Positions 1 to 8,195 of a stretch of DNA of 64,000 nt are shown piece by piece. This DNA comes from Paenalicyclobacillus macrosporangiidus. Its GTDB lineage: Bacteria; Bacillota; Bacilli; Alicyclobacillales; Alicyclobacillaceae. Position 1 is the stretch's first letter; the number at the start of each line of letters is the position of its first letter. The DNA lies in the NCBI RefSeq assembly GCF_900116805.1, contig NZ_FPBV01000009.1, positions 1 through 64,000 on the forward strand. Reading direction: 5' to 3'. The position numbers and the translations under genes are program-made. The notes below the pieces were generated by a model. It ran no database searches. It was not told where the DNA came from and saw nothing but the letters and a program-made list of their open reading frames with translations.

Positions 1-300
1 CTGGAGGACGGCCATCTGGAGTTGGATAACAACCGGAGCGAGCGGTCAATCAAGCCGTTTGTAATTGGTCGCAAGAACTTCCTGTTTGCCAACACCCCAC
101 AGGGTGCGAGGGCGAGCGCCATCGCCTACAGCCTGGTGGAGACAGCCAAGGAGAACGGGCTGGACCCGTATTTGTACCTGGAATACCTGTTCGAGCGGCT
201 ACCCAACATCCGAACGGATGACCGGGCAGCGATGGACGCGTTGCTCCCGTGGTCAGATCGCCTGCCGGAACGAATCCGGAGACGTGGAAAAAAAGGATAG
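1..300 (+). CDS. IS66 family transposase (TnpC), C-terminal fragment at window edge
   Basis: The frame is open from the first base and ends with TAG at 298-300. The visible ~99 residues carry the characteristic C-terminal IS66 block: LDNNRSERSIKPFVIGRKN, the last part of the DDE catalytic region with its glutamate, then the FANTPQGARAS and YSLVETAKENGLDPYLYLEYL segments. An internal TTG at 22 is not the real start; the gene begins upstream of the window. The enzyme would cut and join IS66 ends. It cannot be judged intact from this fragment. Confidence 0.9.
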   Translation: MEDGHLELDNNRSERSIKPFVIGRKNFLFANTPQGARASAIAYSLVETAKENGLDPYLYLEYLFERLPNIRTDDRAAMDALLPWSDRLPERIRRRGKKG

Positions 301-406
301 CATGAGAAATCGCCCCGCTGGGTCTCCTGGCGGGGCTGATTGTTGTCGTCCATGACTGTCGCACGACGGTTGGAGAAACGCAAGGTGTGGGGGCTTTGAC
401 GCTTAC
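1..406 (+). mobile_element. IS66-family insertion sequence, right end
   Basis: The frame open from base 1 encodes the C-terminal end of an IS66-type transposase. The likely right tip lies at about 406, where the top strand ends in CGCTTAC, so the inward bottom strand begins GTAAGCG, the typical IS66 terminal inverted repeat. A short hairpin (GCCCCGC...GCGGGGC, about 312-336) lies between the transposase stop and the tip. The left part lies outside the window. The boundary is inferred because the deacetylase homology ends at the same point. Confidence 0.75.
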
Positions 407-1022
407 GGCAGTACCGAATGATTTCAGGCAGAGCATTCACCGTCCAACGACTGCTTGACACACCGTCATGTAAGAGGATAATGGCCCCCGGCCGAAGTCC
501 TTGCCGGACATTCGTGACGATCACGCTCGTCGAATTCGCTTTCCAGTCCTGCGAATCCACAGTCCACAACCGAACTGGGTGACCCAGCCGTTGCAACTGC
601 GGCCATTCGTCCTGGCTGAGCATGCCGCCTGGCGGTCGGTAATAGATGGGGCGGACGCCGCATGCCTTAACGACCTCTCGGTCTGTATCCGTAATGTCTT
701 TCAGCAGCGCCGTGCGGTCTGCGATGAAGCGGTGGTAGTATCCGTGGTTACCCAGTTCATGACCCTCGCGCTGAATCCGGCGCACAATGTTCGGGTACTG
801 CTTGCACCGGTACCCGACCACGAAAAATGTCGCTTTCACATGTTCACGCTTGAGGATGTCCAGAATGACAGGCGTGTACCTTTCACTCGGCCCGTCATCG
901 AAGGTCAGATAAACACGCTTCGGTGGCATTTTGGCTTCCACTGGCGCCGTGAAATCGCAGCAAGCAAATACGCACATCCACGACAACACGACGATCAATA
1001 AACTCCGGATCGGCTGAGACAT
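407..1022 (-). pseudogene. Polysaccharide deacetylase (NodB/CE4), 3' end cut by IS66
   Basis: The ~205 residues before the IS tip form an almost complete CE4 deacetylase: an N-terminal hydrophobic signal or anchor (residues about 5-30), motif 1 TFDDGPS, motif 2 NHGYYH, motif 3 YYRPPGG, motif 4 around LWTVDSQDW and motif 5 ILLHDG. Such enzymes remove N-acetyl groups from peptidoglycan or other surface glycans outside the membrane, using a metal held by the motif 1 Asp and motif 2 His residues. After IIRYCR the frame enters IS66 sequence and runs antisense to the transposase to 126, replacing the last few native residues with about 93 foreign ones. All catalytic motifs survive, so activity is possible, but stability is doubtful. 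Confidence 0.8.
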
Positions 1023-1327
1023 GCGTCAGCACTTCCATTCGCCTTCATGAGTCCGGAATACATGTTGGACTGACGTGCCCACGGATATTCACAAATTTAC
1101 AGTCCCGCACTGACGCCGATACCTAAGCGCGTGTTCCTCGATCCGAACACATTGGAGTTGCCAAGGACTGCTTGTACAGCTCAAAAACTAAAGCGCGCCC
1201 CCTGCCATCTTCACATGGCGAAGCGCGCGACATTTACCTGACTCAATAAGGCTTATGACGCTTATTCTCTCACCGTCCTGTTTCGATTCACGTGAACTGA
1301 TCACCGACGGATAGTGATTTATTGAAC
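1023..1327. other. Intergenic stretch, no gene seen
   Basis: About 300 bases between the start of the deacetylase remnant and the stop of the S41 peptidase gene. The only structure noticed is an inverted repeat with GCGCGC arms around 1193-1238. No convincing reading frame or tRNA was found. Confidence 0.5.
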
Positions 1328-2653
1328 CTATCGACTGCCGTTTGTCTGGCGCAGCAGCTTCAGTGCGGCTTCAAGTCCCACATCCTTGCCTTCAACATAG
1401 TCCTGGAGTGTTGGTTTTATCGGCACATCGGGTTGAATTCCAATGCCGACAAACTCATGTTCGTCTCCAGCCAACTCCCAAACACCGACCACTTGACCTA
1501 CTCCGCCACCTGGCAGTGTAAAATAGACGGATTGCCCTGTACTTCCACCAGTGGGTTCTCCGACAATTACGCCTCGCTTTGCTGACTTAAACGCAATCAC
1601 AAAATCCTCAGCAGCGCTATATGTGCGCGCTGACGTGAGCAAAATCACTGGTCCGTCAAAACGTGGAAGGTCGGCGTTTGGATGCAAATCATACTCCTCA
1701 CGCGGAGCCAGCCAAAAACGGTCAGTCATACCCCAACTGTCGAGTACGGGAGCATTTACAGGGATACGAACGCGGTACGTTGATACTGGCTCTGAAATCA
1801 AGCGGGCGAGGATACTGTATCCGATGTTCGTATTTCCGCCCGGATTGTAGCGTAAATCGAGAATAAGGCCAGTGATACCATCAAAATCATGAAATGTTTC
1901 ATGGAATTTAGTGGATATCTGTGGGCTTTGAAAGTGTGGAAGGACAACATGCACAATACCGTCTTGCCAATGTTGAATCTCAAATTCTTTCACAGGGGGA
2001 GTTCTGGCAGCTACCCCAGTCCAAAGTATAATCCGTTCATCAGGCAATTTGGCTCGGAGGGATACCCGTTCGCCCTTGTTCCTGCGCAAGAGTGTATCTG
2101 CGACCTTTGCAGCAAGGTCTTGTGGAGTCGAAGCAGACGTACGTGACGCGACCAATTTGACAACTTCATCAATAGGGGTGCCGTCCACTTCGACAATCAC
2201 CGATCCTCTGGGCAATTCGCCACCGCTTACCACCATGGAGACGCCCTGTTCGGTCACAAGTGGATCAAGTTGAAGAGCGGGATACGCCCATTTGTTTCTA
2301 ATGCAGGCGGGAAATTGAACGAACGTATGTCCATCTCCAAGCGTGGCTGCAAATGATTGCAGAAATGTGTAGTAATCCTCTAATCCAAGCGGACCGGTAT
2401 TCAATAAAGTTGACAGACATTCTTGAAACAATTCGTCCCAATTAACGCGACGCAGCTTCCAAAAGGGAAATACTTCTTTCGCCTTTGCCCAGAACAGACA
2501 CAATCCATAAAGCTCATCGGTCAGAGACAAATTCGTCGGCTCGTGCGACGACAATGGTGGGGCTTTCGGATGATCAAAATCGCCCTGGAATAAGGCTAAG
2601 ATCGTGTTGGACAATTTGGCATCAAGTATAGGTTCATCATGGTTGTTCCCCAT
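1328..2653 (-). CDS. S41 family peptidase (C-terminal processing/tricorn-like)
   Basis: This 441-residue protein has an S41 catalytic core in its C-terminal half. A conserved strand-turn (ILDLRYNPGGNT) precedes TSARTYSAAEDF, in which the Ser of TYSAAED is the predicted nucleophile, and then GEPTGGSTGQ. A PDZ-like middle segment (about 140-190, GSVIVEVDGTPIDEVV) probably positions substrates. There is no signal peptide or membrane segment, so it is probably cytoplasmic, unlike most CtpA proteases. Neighbouring genes give no pathway hint. Substrate unknown. Confidence 0.8.
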   Translation of the reverse strand: MGNNHDEPILDAKLSNTILALFQGDFDHPKAPPLSSHEPTNLSLTDELYGLCLFWAKAKEVFPFWKLRRVNWDELFQECLSTLLNTGPLGLEDYYTFLQSFAATLGDGHTFVQFPACIRNKWAYPALQLDPLVTEQGVSMVVSGGELPRGSVIVEVDGTPIDEVVKLVASRTSASTPQDLAAKVADTLLRRNKGERVSLRAKLPDERIILWTGVAARTPPVKEFEIQHWQDGIVHVVLPHFQSPQISTKFHETFHDFDGITGLILDLRYNPGGNTNIGYSILARLISEPVSTYRVRIPVNAPVLDSWGMTDRFWLAPREEYDLHPNADLPRFDGPVILLTSARTYSAAEDFVIAFKSAKRGVIVGEPTGGSTGQSVYFTLPGGGVGQVVGVWELAGDEHEFVGIGIQPDVPIKPTLQDYVEGKDVGLEAALKLLRQTNGSR

Positions 2654-2834
2654 TAATTAAAATATCCCCTTTCCACGGGAGTCGAAAAAGTAGTACTCTA
2701 TTTTGGGATATTTTATATGATCGAGTATTCGAGTTGTACTGTCGCATAACAAGCTCATTACCGCAACAAGCATATCACACATGATTCGTATAAATGTCCA
2801 GCAGATACCCACTCGCCCCTTGCATGGCAAACAG

Positions 2835-2873
2835 GCAAAAATCAAGCCGCCCCGCCTTCTCAACGGAGCGGCC
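2835..2873 (-). terminator. Rho-independent terminator after the 777-residue secreted protein gene
   Basis: Read on the bottom strand, a 9-bp stem (GCCGCTCCG with CGGGGCGGC, one G-T pair) is followed by TTGATTTTTG. It starts 6 bases after the stop codon of the leftward gene ending at 2879. Confidence 0.8.
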
Positions 2874-2878
2874 GCGTT

Positions 2879-5212
2879 TTAATATCCAAGCCTTGTGCTG
2901 TCTCCTGGCGGCAGTCCGACCGACGCGTCGCCGTAGATGATCCCCAATGGCGTGTATGTCTGCGGCGCCTGCGCCTGCTGCAACAGACTGTCATCCACCA
3001 GCCGCGTGAACCACCACGCGGGCACCCCAAACGTACTCGCCACGTTAGGCGCGCTCACAGTGAAGTCACCCGCCGGGGTGTTCACCGTGACGGTAAACGA
3101 GATGTGCGCGCCTTGCGCAAACGCCGTCGCCGGGTCGTTGCTCAGGCTCCACGCCGCCTCCTCCGGCTGGCCGTTCTTGTACACGCCCTTCGGGATATCC
3201 GTCCAGCAACTGAACACCTCCGACGCTGGCGGCGGCGGCTCGTCGAGGCCCAGGAGATTAGTCCCCTGCGTCTGCAGCGTCTCCGTGTTGAGAATCAGCG
3301 GCTTCGTCCATGTGATGCTCCCACCATCCGGGTTCGTCATTGTGAAGGTCACCGTGCCGCTCGTTGGAATGGCATGTGGTGAGCCAGTCCACACGTATCG
3401 GAACCCAAAGCCACCATCAACCCTCACCCACACCGTCGGCGTTTGCTGGCCAATCGGCGGGCCGTAGGTGTGGAACAGTTGGCCGTTCACCCAAACATCG
3501 CTCGAAATCTGGTTGGCGTTGGGCCCGCCAACTTCCCACCCTGTCCAACCATGCCGTTGGTACAGGTCACAGAAGAGACCGGGACACTGCGCCGGGTCCC
3601 ACTGCTGCGACGGAACCGGCATCCACATGTTGGTCGGTGTTCCTGGGTCGTACGACAACCCAGAGATCTGACCGTTCGACACCGAATGCCTGTAGACTTG
3701 TGTCTTCTGTGTGGTGTTGTCTCCGCACCCGACAAAGACTCGGACGGTGGTGCAATGCTGGTTTCCGTCGGCGTCCGTCGTGCATCGCTCTTCATCCTGG
3801 TAGATGGGGTACGGGTCATGGCGCGTCCAGACCAATTCCTCGTCCCCGTTGCCAAGGCTCACCCAGTGAGCGTCCGAATCGTATGGCGCAGGACATTGAC
3901 CTGAACCACCGCCACCGCTTCCGCCGCCACCTGAACCCCCTCCACCGGATCCGCCACCGCCCGAGCCGCCGTCATTGGACCAGGTAACGGTCACGGTGTT
4001 GGAGGCGATCTGTTGCCACGTCACCGTGTCAATCAGGTAGGCGACATACGTGTCGGTCAGCGGGCTCTGAGAAGTGGCCGTGGTATTGAACGACGTCACG
4101 TTCATGTCCGACCATGCTTGGTTGGAACCACCCAGGGTGCTATCACTGCCCTGGTCAACGATTTCAATCCCCCACGCATGGCCGTTGGACAACCCGCCCG
4201 TGCTGGCAGTCAGGGTGGAGGATTGTCCGACCGGCAAGCTCGTCGGATTCGCAGTCAGGACAATGCTGTCCTTTCCTGCACTGCCACCACCGCCGCCGGA
4301 GCCACCGCCTCCACTGCTGCCCACGGTGAACGTGGTTGTCACAGTGTTGCTTTGTCGGTCAACGCCATCCCACACAGAGGCGGTGACAGTGTAAGTCCCG
4401 TTCGGGAAGGTCACTGACGGCGTGATGTCATCCACGCGGTTTGAATACTGACTCCCGCTTTCCACCTGCACATTCGTGACGCCAGCATTGGACGTGTCGC
4501 TTGGTTGCCACACCACCTGGCCGTTCGAATTCCGGATCGTGATCTGGTCGAAGTGGTGCGTGGCCAGTTGCAGCCACAACGGCACGGTGGTGTTGAAATG
4601 CAGGGTGACGGTGTTGCCGGTGACGGTCGCCGAAATGCTGTTCGCCGTGGGCGGTGCGCTCGCACTAATCGAGAAATTGTGGTTGTACGTCGGGTAGGTC
4701 TTCCCTGTGCTAGGATCTGTGTACGTTCCTACGTTCGCTGTAAAGGTATCACCCGTGAACACGGCCCCCGACTCGTTGACCACGGTGGCGAAGGGGACAA
4801 ATTGAGTTGTATTGCCTGTATCGAGGTCTTTAACAGAAAACTGTTGGCTCTGTACTTGAGCTTGCACAAAACTCAAGTTGCCCTGAAGGGTGCTTACCCA
4901 CGAGGAAACATCCCCCGCATAAATCGCCAGGTAACCGTTGTTGGCAGACGAGTTCTGTGTGTCAATCTGGAGGATGTTGCGTCCGTTCACTTGGGCAAAA
5001 GCAATTTTCGCATTACCACTGAAGTTCGGCCAGCCTGGTGGAGGATTGTTTACACTGAAATCATCCCCACCGCCAATCGAGTAATAGTTCCCGGACGAGT
5101 CGTAGTAAAACACTCCAAGGGTGTCCGCATATGCTGGCGTTGCCACCAACCCTGCCAACAGTGCGGTAGTCAACGCGGAAGCGGCAGCAATCCGTCGTTT
5201 CTGGTCAAGCAA
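2879..5212 (-). CDS. Large secreted Ig-like protein with Gly-Ser linkers
   Basis: The 777-residue product starts at TTG (5212) behind GGAGGTGATGTCAA. Its signal peptide (about 1-30) ends in a TPAYA-type cleavage site. The mature protein has beta-rich extracellular modules (about 150-300, ending TVTTTFTVG), a Gly-Ser linker, a module beginning SIVLTANPTSLPVGQSSTLT (about 315-410), a linker of four GGGGS units near 415-437, and a Cys-rich C-terminal part starting CPAPYDSDAHW, with cysteines that could form disulfides outside the cell. No catalytic motif is visible. It lies just downstream of another secreted protein gene with no clear promoter of its own, so it may be transcribed by read-through. 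A surface or adhesive role is a guess. Confidence 0.75.
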   Translation of the reverse strand: MLDQKRRIAAASALTTALLAGLVATPAYADTLGVFYYDSSGNYYSIGGGDDFSVNNPPPGWPNFSGNAKIAFAQVNGRNILQIDTQNSSANNGYLAIYAGDVSSWVSTLQGNLSFVQAQVQSQQFSVKDLDTGNTTQFVPFATVVNESGAVFTGDTFTANVGTYTDPSTGKTYPTYNHNFSISASAPPTANSISATVTGNTVTLHFNTTVPLWLQLATHHFDQITIRNSNGQVVWQPSDTSNAGVTNVQVESGSQYSNRVDDITPSVTFPNGTYTVTASVWDGVDRQSNTVTTTFTVGSSGGGGSGGGGGSAGKDSIVLTANPTSLPVGQSSTLTASTGGLSNGHAWGIEIVDQGSDSTLGGSNQAWSDMNVTSFNTTATSQSPLTDTYVAYLIDTVTWQQIASNTVTVTWSNDGGSGGGGSGGGGSGGGGSGGGGSGQCPAPYDSDAHWVSLGNGDEELVWTRHDPYPIYQDEERCTTDADGNQHCTTVRVFVGCGDNTTQKTQVYRHSVSNGQISGLSYDPGTPTNMWMPVPSQQWDPAQCPGLFCDLYQRHGWTGWEVGGPNANQISSDVWVNGQLFHTYGPPIGQQTPTVWVRVDGGFGFRYVWTGSPHAIPTSGTVTFTMTNPDGGSITWTKPLILNTETLQTQGTNLLGLDEPPPPASEVFSCWTDIPKGVYKNGQPEEAAWSLSNDPATAFAQGAHISFTVTVNTPAGDFTVSAPNVASTFGVPAWWFTRLVDDSLLQQAQAPQTYTPLGIIYGDASVGLPPGDSTRLGY

Positions 5213-5252
5213 TTGACATCACCTCCACCACGAGGCGACATGCAGGGCACAC

Positions 5253-5280
5253 AAAAAGCCCCCTGCCAATAGCAGGAGGC
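5253..5280 (-). terminator. Rho-independent terminator between the two secreted-protein genes
   Basis: Bottom-strand stem GCCTCCTGC/GCAGGGGGC with a 5-base loop, then TTTTT. It lies 18 bases after the stop of the gene at 5298-6668 and before the start of the next gene. Confidence 0.88.
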
Positions 5281-5297
5281 GCTGAATAACGTCATGA

Positions 5298-6668
5298 TCA
5301 CGATCCGACGCTTTGTCCGTTATCCAATTGACCCGCTCCGTCGTCAATGGGTTTTGTGAAGTCAGGACTACCGTTGTAGTTCTTGTATGTCACCTCGAAT
5401 CCAATCCCACCAAGCGGTGTCTCATTCATCGTCAACACCTTCAGTATGAACCCGTAGTTTCCGTTAGTGTTCGAGATTGTAAGCGTGGTCCCACCGTGAT
5501 CCGGACCCGGCGGATACAAACCAGCCTCATTGCCGTAGATGAAGTTCTTGGCCGCGGCACCCAACGTCACATTCGTACCGTTGGTGTCCGGCAGCTTGAT
5601 GTAGATCTTGGACCAGTCGGGAGAACCCCAGACTTGAATCTGATCGTAATACTTGGTTGCTTGCGCGATTCCGTCCTGATATTTCGCTTCGGGAACAGAG
5701 TCCTGAGCCACCAAACGGAATCCAGTCAACCAATTGGGATAAAACGGCACATGCAACGTGTAGACCCCGTTGCTCACCTTGTAACCGTTCAGCCACCACT
5801 TCAGGTTGTCGATGATCTGCGTCGCCTCATCCGCGTTGATTTGGTCGCTCGCGCTGGACACAGCGGTTCCGTCATACAGACCGTTGATCTGCGCCCACTT
5901 GAACGGGTCACTGGACGCCTCGTACTGCAGGTCATACGGATGGAACTGCCCCGCATACATAACGCCCTTCGACGCCGCCGCCCACTTCGCAAGCCAGTTC
6001 GCAATATCGCCCGCCGTCACCGGAGCGGTGGTGGGCGTCACCCCCGCATCCTGCATCGTCGCGTACTTCACAATGTCCCAGTTCGACGTGGCATTGAAGG
6101 CCGCCCACATCTGATCCGCCATATCCTGCTGCGTCACGGCCGACGGATTGCCAACGGTCATCGTCCAGTTGGTGCCGTCCCACCCCGGCGTGATACCGAG
6201 CCGCTTAACGGCCAGCTCCAGGTAGTAGATCGGCACATACGTCGTCGGCAGACCGCTGGCCGGGTCCGTGGCCGCCAATCGTGGCGCGTACAGCACCGTC
6301 TTGCCGTTGATCTGCACCGCCATCGTCTGCGGCGTCACCTTGCCGCTCGTCGGCAGGTTCGTCAGATCTACGTTCATCCCATCCGGCGCGGTCATCGACA
6401 ACACACCGCGCACGCCGTCCCACGTGGTGTGGATTCCGGCCTGCGTCAGCGCGGTGTACACGTACCACACTGGCAGCCAGCTCGTCTGCGTGCCGCCCCA
6501 CGGGTCCGCCGCGACAATGTGCTTCGGCGAGGACTCGACCACGCCGTTGTAGATGATGTTCGTCGCGTACTGCGCCTTCGCGGTCGCCGCCATCGCCTGT
6601 GGAACGAAGGAAGTCGTGGCGAGGATTGCGGCACTTCCCGCCAGAAGCGTTCCGAGTTTGATCTTCAT
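5298..6668 (-). CDS. Secreted protein with copper amine oxidase N-terminal-like (stalk) domain
   Basis: This 456-residue protein has a classical signal peptide (MKIKLGTLLAGSAAILATTS, cleavage near AMAA). Residues about 32-175 hold two repeats in which a strand pair with WLPVWYVYTALTQAGIHTTW and later VPIYYLELAVKRLGITPGW matches the stalk domain first seen in copper amine oxidase N-termini. Firmicutes use this domain in many exported proteins. No copper or topaquinone site is present, so it is not an oxidase. The remainder (about 180-456) is unrecognised. The ATG has a strong AGGAGGGG site. Signal peptide and terminator indicate its own leftward transcription unit. Confidence 0.75.
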   Translation of the reverse strand: MKIKLGTLLAGSAAILATTSFVPQAMAATAKAQYATNIIYNGVVESSPKHIVAADPWGGTQTSWLPVWYVYTALTQAGIHTTWDGVRGVLSMTAPDGMNVDLTNLPTSGKVTPQTMAVQINGKTVLYAPRLAATDPASGLPTTYVPIYYLELAVKRLGITPGWDGTNWTMTVGNPSAVTQQDMADQMWAAFNATSNWDIVKYATMQDAGVTPTTAPVTAGDIANWLAKWAAASKGVMYAGQFHPYDLQYEASSDPFKWAQINGLYDGTAVSSASDQINADEATQIIDNLKWWLNGYKVSNGVYTLHVPFYPNWLTGFRLVAQDSVPEAKYQDGIAQATKYYDQIQVWGSPDWSKIYIKLPDTNGTNVTLGAAAKNFIYGNEAGLYPPGPDHGGTTLTISNTNGNYGFILKVLTMNETPLGGIGFEVTYKNYNGSPDFTKPIDDGAGQLDNGQSVGS

Positions 6669-6906
6669 GCTTCATCCCCTCCTGTACATTGCCGTGTTGT
6701 ATGGCAAACGTCCGACTGTCTATTGGCTCTCGCATTCGCTGGCTACAGTATACTACTATTCCATTTGTATATAAATATCCTTTGTTTACCCAAAACCTCT
6801 AAGCACACTTTCGTCATCATTATGGCGACAGCATGGCAAAACGAAAAAGGCCGCCCACGCATTCTTGTGGACGACCATCCGCCTTGCAAGCGCAATCAAC
6901 CATTTA
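6669..6906. other. Divergent upstream region, low GC
   Basis: Leader of the leftward secreted-protein gene. On the bottom strand a TATACT hexamer near 6747 could be its -10 element, but no good -35 partner was seen. No gene recognised. Confidence 0.4.
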
Positions 6907-6935
6907 TTGAGAAATAATGAAATCTGCGATAGAAT
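6907..6935 (+). promoter_or_regulatory. Near-consensus sigma-A promoter of the small hydrophobic ORF
   Basis: TTGAGA at 6907-6912 and TAGAAT at 6930-6935 are separated by exactly 17 bases, about 60 bases upstream of the small ORF at 6995. Confidence 0.7.
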
Positions 6936-6994
6936 TTCCGTGGGAGGGTCAAACCTCTCTCTGCCGCCCCCTTTGACGAAAGGGGGTGATAGGG

Positions 6995-7150
6995 ATGCTG
7001 CGAGACATCGCCTTAATGCTCGCGGTGTTTCTGTGGGGGCTAGCTCGTGTGGGCTACGCTGTCGCAGAAATCATCAGAGCATTAAATGGCGAACCCCGCC
7101 GCAAGGTTGGCGCCAAGGCGGGGCCGCACTCCCAACGCAGGAGGGGTTAA
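6995..7150 (+). CDS. 51-residue hydrophobic peptide, candidate type I toxin
   Basis: ATG at 6995 follows AGGGGGTGATAGGG. The peptide starts MLRDIALMLAVFLWGLARVG, one predicted membrane helix (about 5-28), followed by a basic tail (PRRKVGAKAGPHSQRRRG). A strong promoter, strong ribosome site, single-helix N-terminus, charged tail and terminator over the stop codon match the build of Firmicute type I toxins (TxpA/BsrG-like) and holin-like peptides; there is no clear sequence identity. A possible bottom-strand promoter lies just downstream, where an antisense RNA would start. The function is inferred from architecture only. Confidence 0.6.
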   Translation: MLRDIALMLAVFLWGLARVGYAVAEIIRALNGEPRRKVGAKAGPHSQRRRG

Positions 7151-7166
7151 CCCTCCTGCCATTTTC
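7137..7166 (+). terminator. Terminator overlapping the stop of the small ORF
   Basis: Stem GCAGGAGGG/CCCTCCTGC around TTAA, then ATTTT. The TAA stop lies in the loop. A second stem (CCCCGCC at 7094-7100 with GGCGGGG at 7117-7123) lies just upstream inside the frame. Confidence 0.75.
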
Positions 7167-7172
7167 AGTGTT

Positions 7173-7202
7173 ATTCTACCACGCCCCTGTTTATTCCGTC
7201 CA
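7173..7202 (-). promoter_or_regulatory. Possible antisense promoter facing the small ORF
   Basis: On the bottom strand TGGACG (7202-7197) and TAGAAT (7178-7173) are 18 bases apart. A transcript from here would run leftward through the terminator and 3' end of the hydrophobic ORF, as antitoxin RNAs do at txpA/ratA. The -35 box is weak. Confidence 0.35.
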
Positions 7203-7215
7203 TAACCGCAAGCCC

Positions 7216-8091
7216 TCAAACACGTCTCCTCAATACCTCCAAGACCGACGCCTTCCACCGAATGACGTACTTCGTCGTCGAAACCCGCCGATTTGGGTGG
7301 TAAATCTCAACCGGCATCAACTTCGCGTACCGCTTGCCCGCATCAGTAAGCTTCCATTCCCTATCGGCCTCGTCCCAGCGCTGCAGTCCCGCCTCAGCCA
7401 AGAGCCGGTTCATCCGCTTGCCGGACATCGGTAGATTCATTCTACGCCCAAGCTCCGTGGGCGAATACGTCTCCTCCGTATCGTCTTCGCGCACTAGCCG
7501 CTTGAACTCGCTCAAATCAACTCCGAACTCCTGCTCTGTGTGCGACAACGCGACGAGCGCCGCCGTCCCGTCCGACACGCCCAAAAGTTTGCAGAGGCGT
7601 TTCTTCTGGCTGACAGCGGTGACAATGTTCCGCCACGAAATGCGGTTGACAGCTCGGGCCACAACCTGCGGCGCAGACGCCCGCGCTTCCTCTTCGACGT
7701 TGAGCAAATACGACCGCACCGTCTTGGCCACTACGCTGTCCCTCAGCAACATCCCAATTCGCAGGATTGCGCGACGGGGGATCAGCGTCAACGAACGCGC
7801 TTTGGGAGACACAATTCCAGACCTTGCCTCCGGTAAAATACCGGAAACAAACTCTGTCAACTCTTGCCCCCGTAATACGTGAAGTCCGTCAGATTCCAAT
7901 TCCCCTCGATGATTTTGAATCACCTCTTCAACCGCGTCCCGGTGCACTTCGTAGTAGCCCGCCACCATCTCGACCGTCGCATTCACGTCGTCCGGCAGCA
8001 GCGACAACGCCTTGACCTTGTTCAACACGTCCACCCGATCCGACAAACGGTCCCGCAGCTCTCGGACCTCCAACAACACGTCCGCATTCAC
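7216..8091 (-). CDS. Phage antirepressor-like DNA-binding protein
   Basis: This 291-residue protein begins at GTG behind CAGGAGG. The N-terminal half contains a segment (VAGYYEVHRDAVEEVIQNH, then LTLIPRRAILRIGMLLRDS) typical of phage-derived proteins that accompany antirepressors. The C-terminal part (YSPTELGRRMN, then RMNRLLAEAGLQRW and EWKLTDAGKRYAKL) matches the KilA-C-like winged fold of P22-type antirepressors. Such proteins inactivate or compete with prophage repressors. It lies 25 kb from the repressors in this window, so it may belong to another element relic. The family call rests on the C-terminal pattern. Confidence 0.6.
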   Translation of the reverse strand: MNADVLLEVRELRDRLSDRVDVLNKVKALSLLPDDVNATVEMVAGYYEVHRDAVEEVIQNHRGELESDGLHVLRGQELTEFVSGILPEARSGIVSPKARSLTLIPRRAILRIGMLLRDSVVAKTVRSYLLNVEEEARASAPQVVARAVNRISWRNIVTAVSQKKRLCKLLGVSDGTAALVALSHTEQEFGVDLSEFKRLVREDDTEETYSPTELGRRMNLPMSGKRMNRLLAEAGLQRWDEADREWKLTDAGKRYAKLMPVEIYHPNRRVSTTKYVIRWKASVLEVLRRRV

Positions 8092-8145
8092 GCCGCTTCA
8101 GCCTCCTGTGAGCAATGTTTCTTCATTCGTCGGAGGCTTGCAGGA

Positions 8146-8174
8146 CAAAAAAAGCGCCGTCTCTCACGGCGCCC
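8146..8174 (-). terminator. Rho-independent terminator of the Ser/Tyr-rich membrane protein gene
   Basis: Bottom strand GGCGCCGT/ACGGCGC with a 5-base loop followed by seven T residues, shortly after the stop at 8196. Confidence 0.92.
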
Positions 8175-8195
8175 TGAACTCTTTACTGACTTCCC

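Noticed and set aside
2657-2863. 68-codon leftward frame between the S41 and secreted-protein genes
   Set aside because: No ribosome site, overlaps the terminator, and composition is not protein-like.
5313-6917. Rightward frame of 534 codons opposite the stalk-domain protein
   Set aside because: Arg-rich shadow without motifs; the leftward protein has a signal peptide, ribosome site and terminator.
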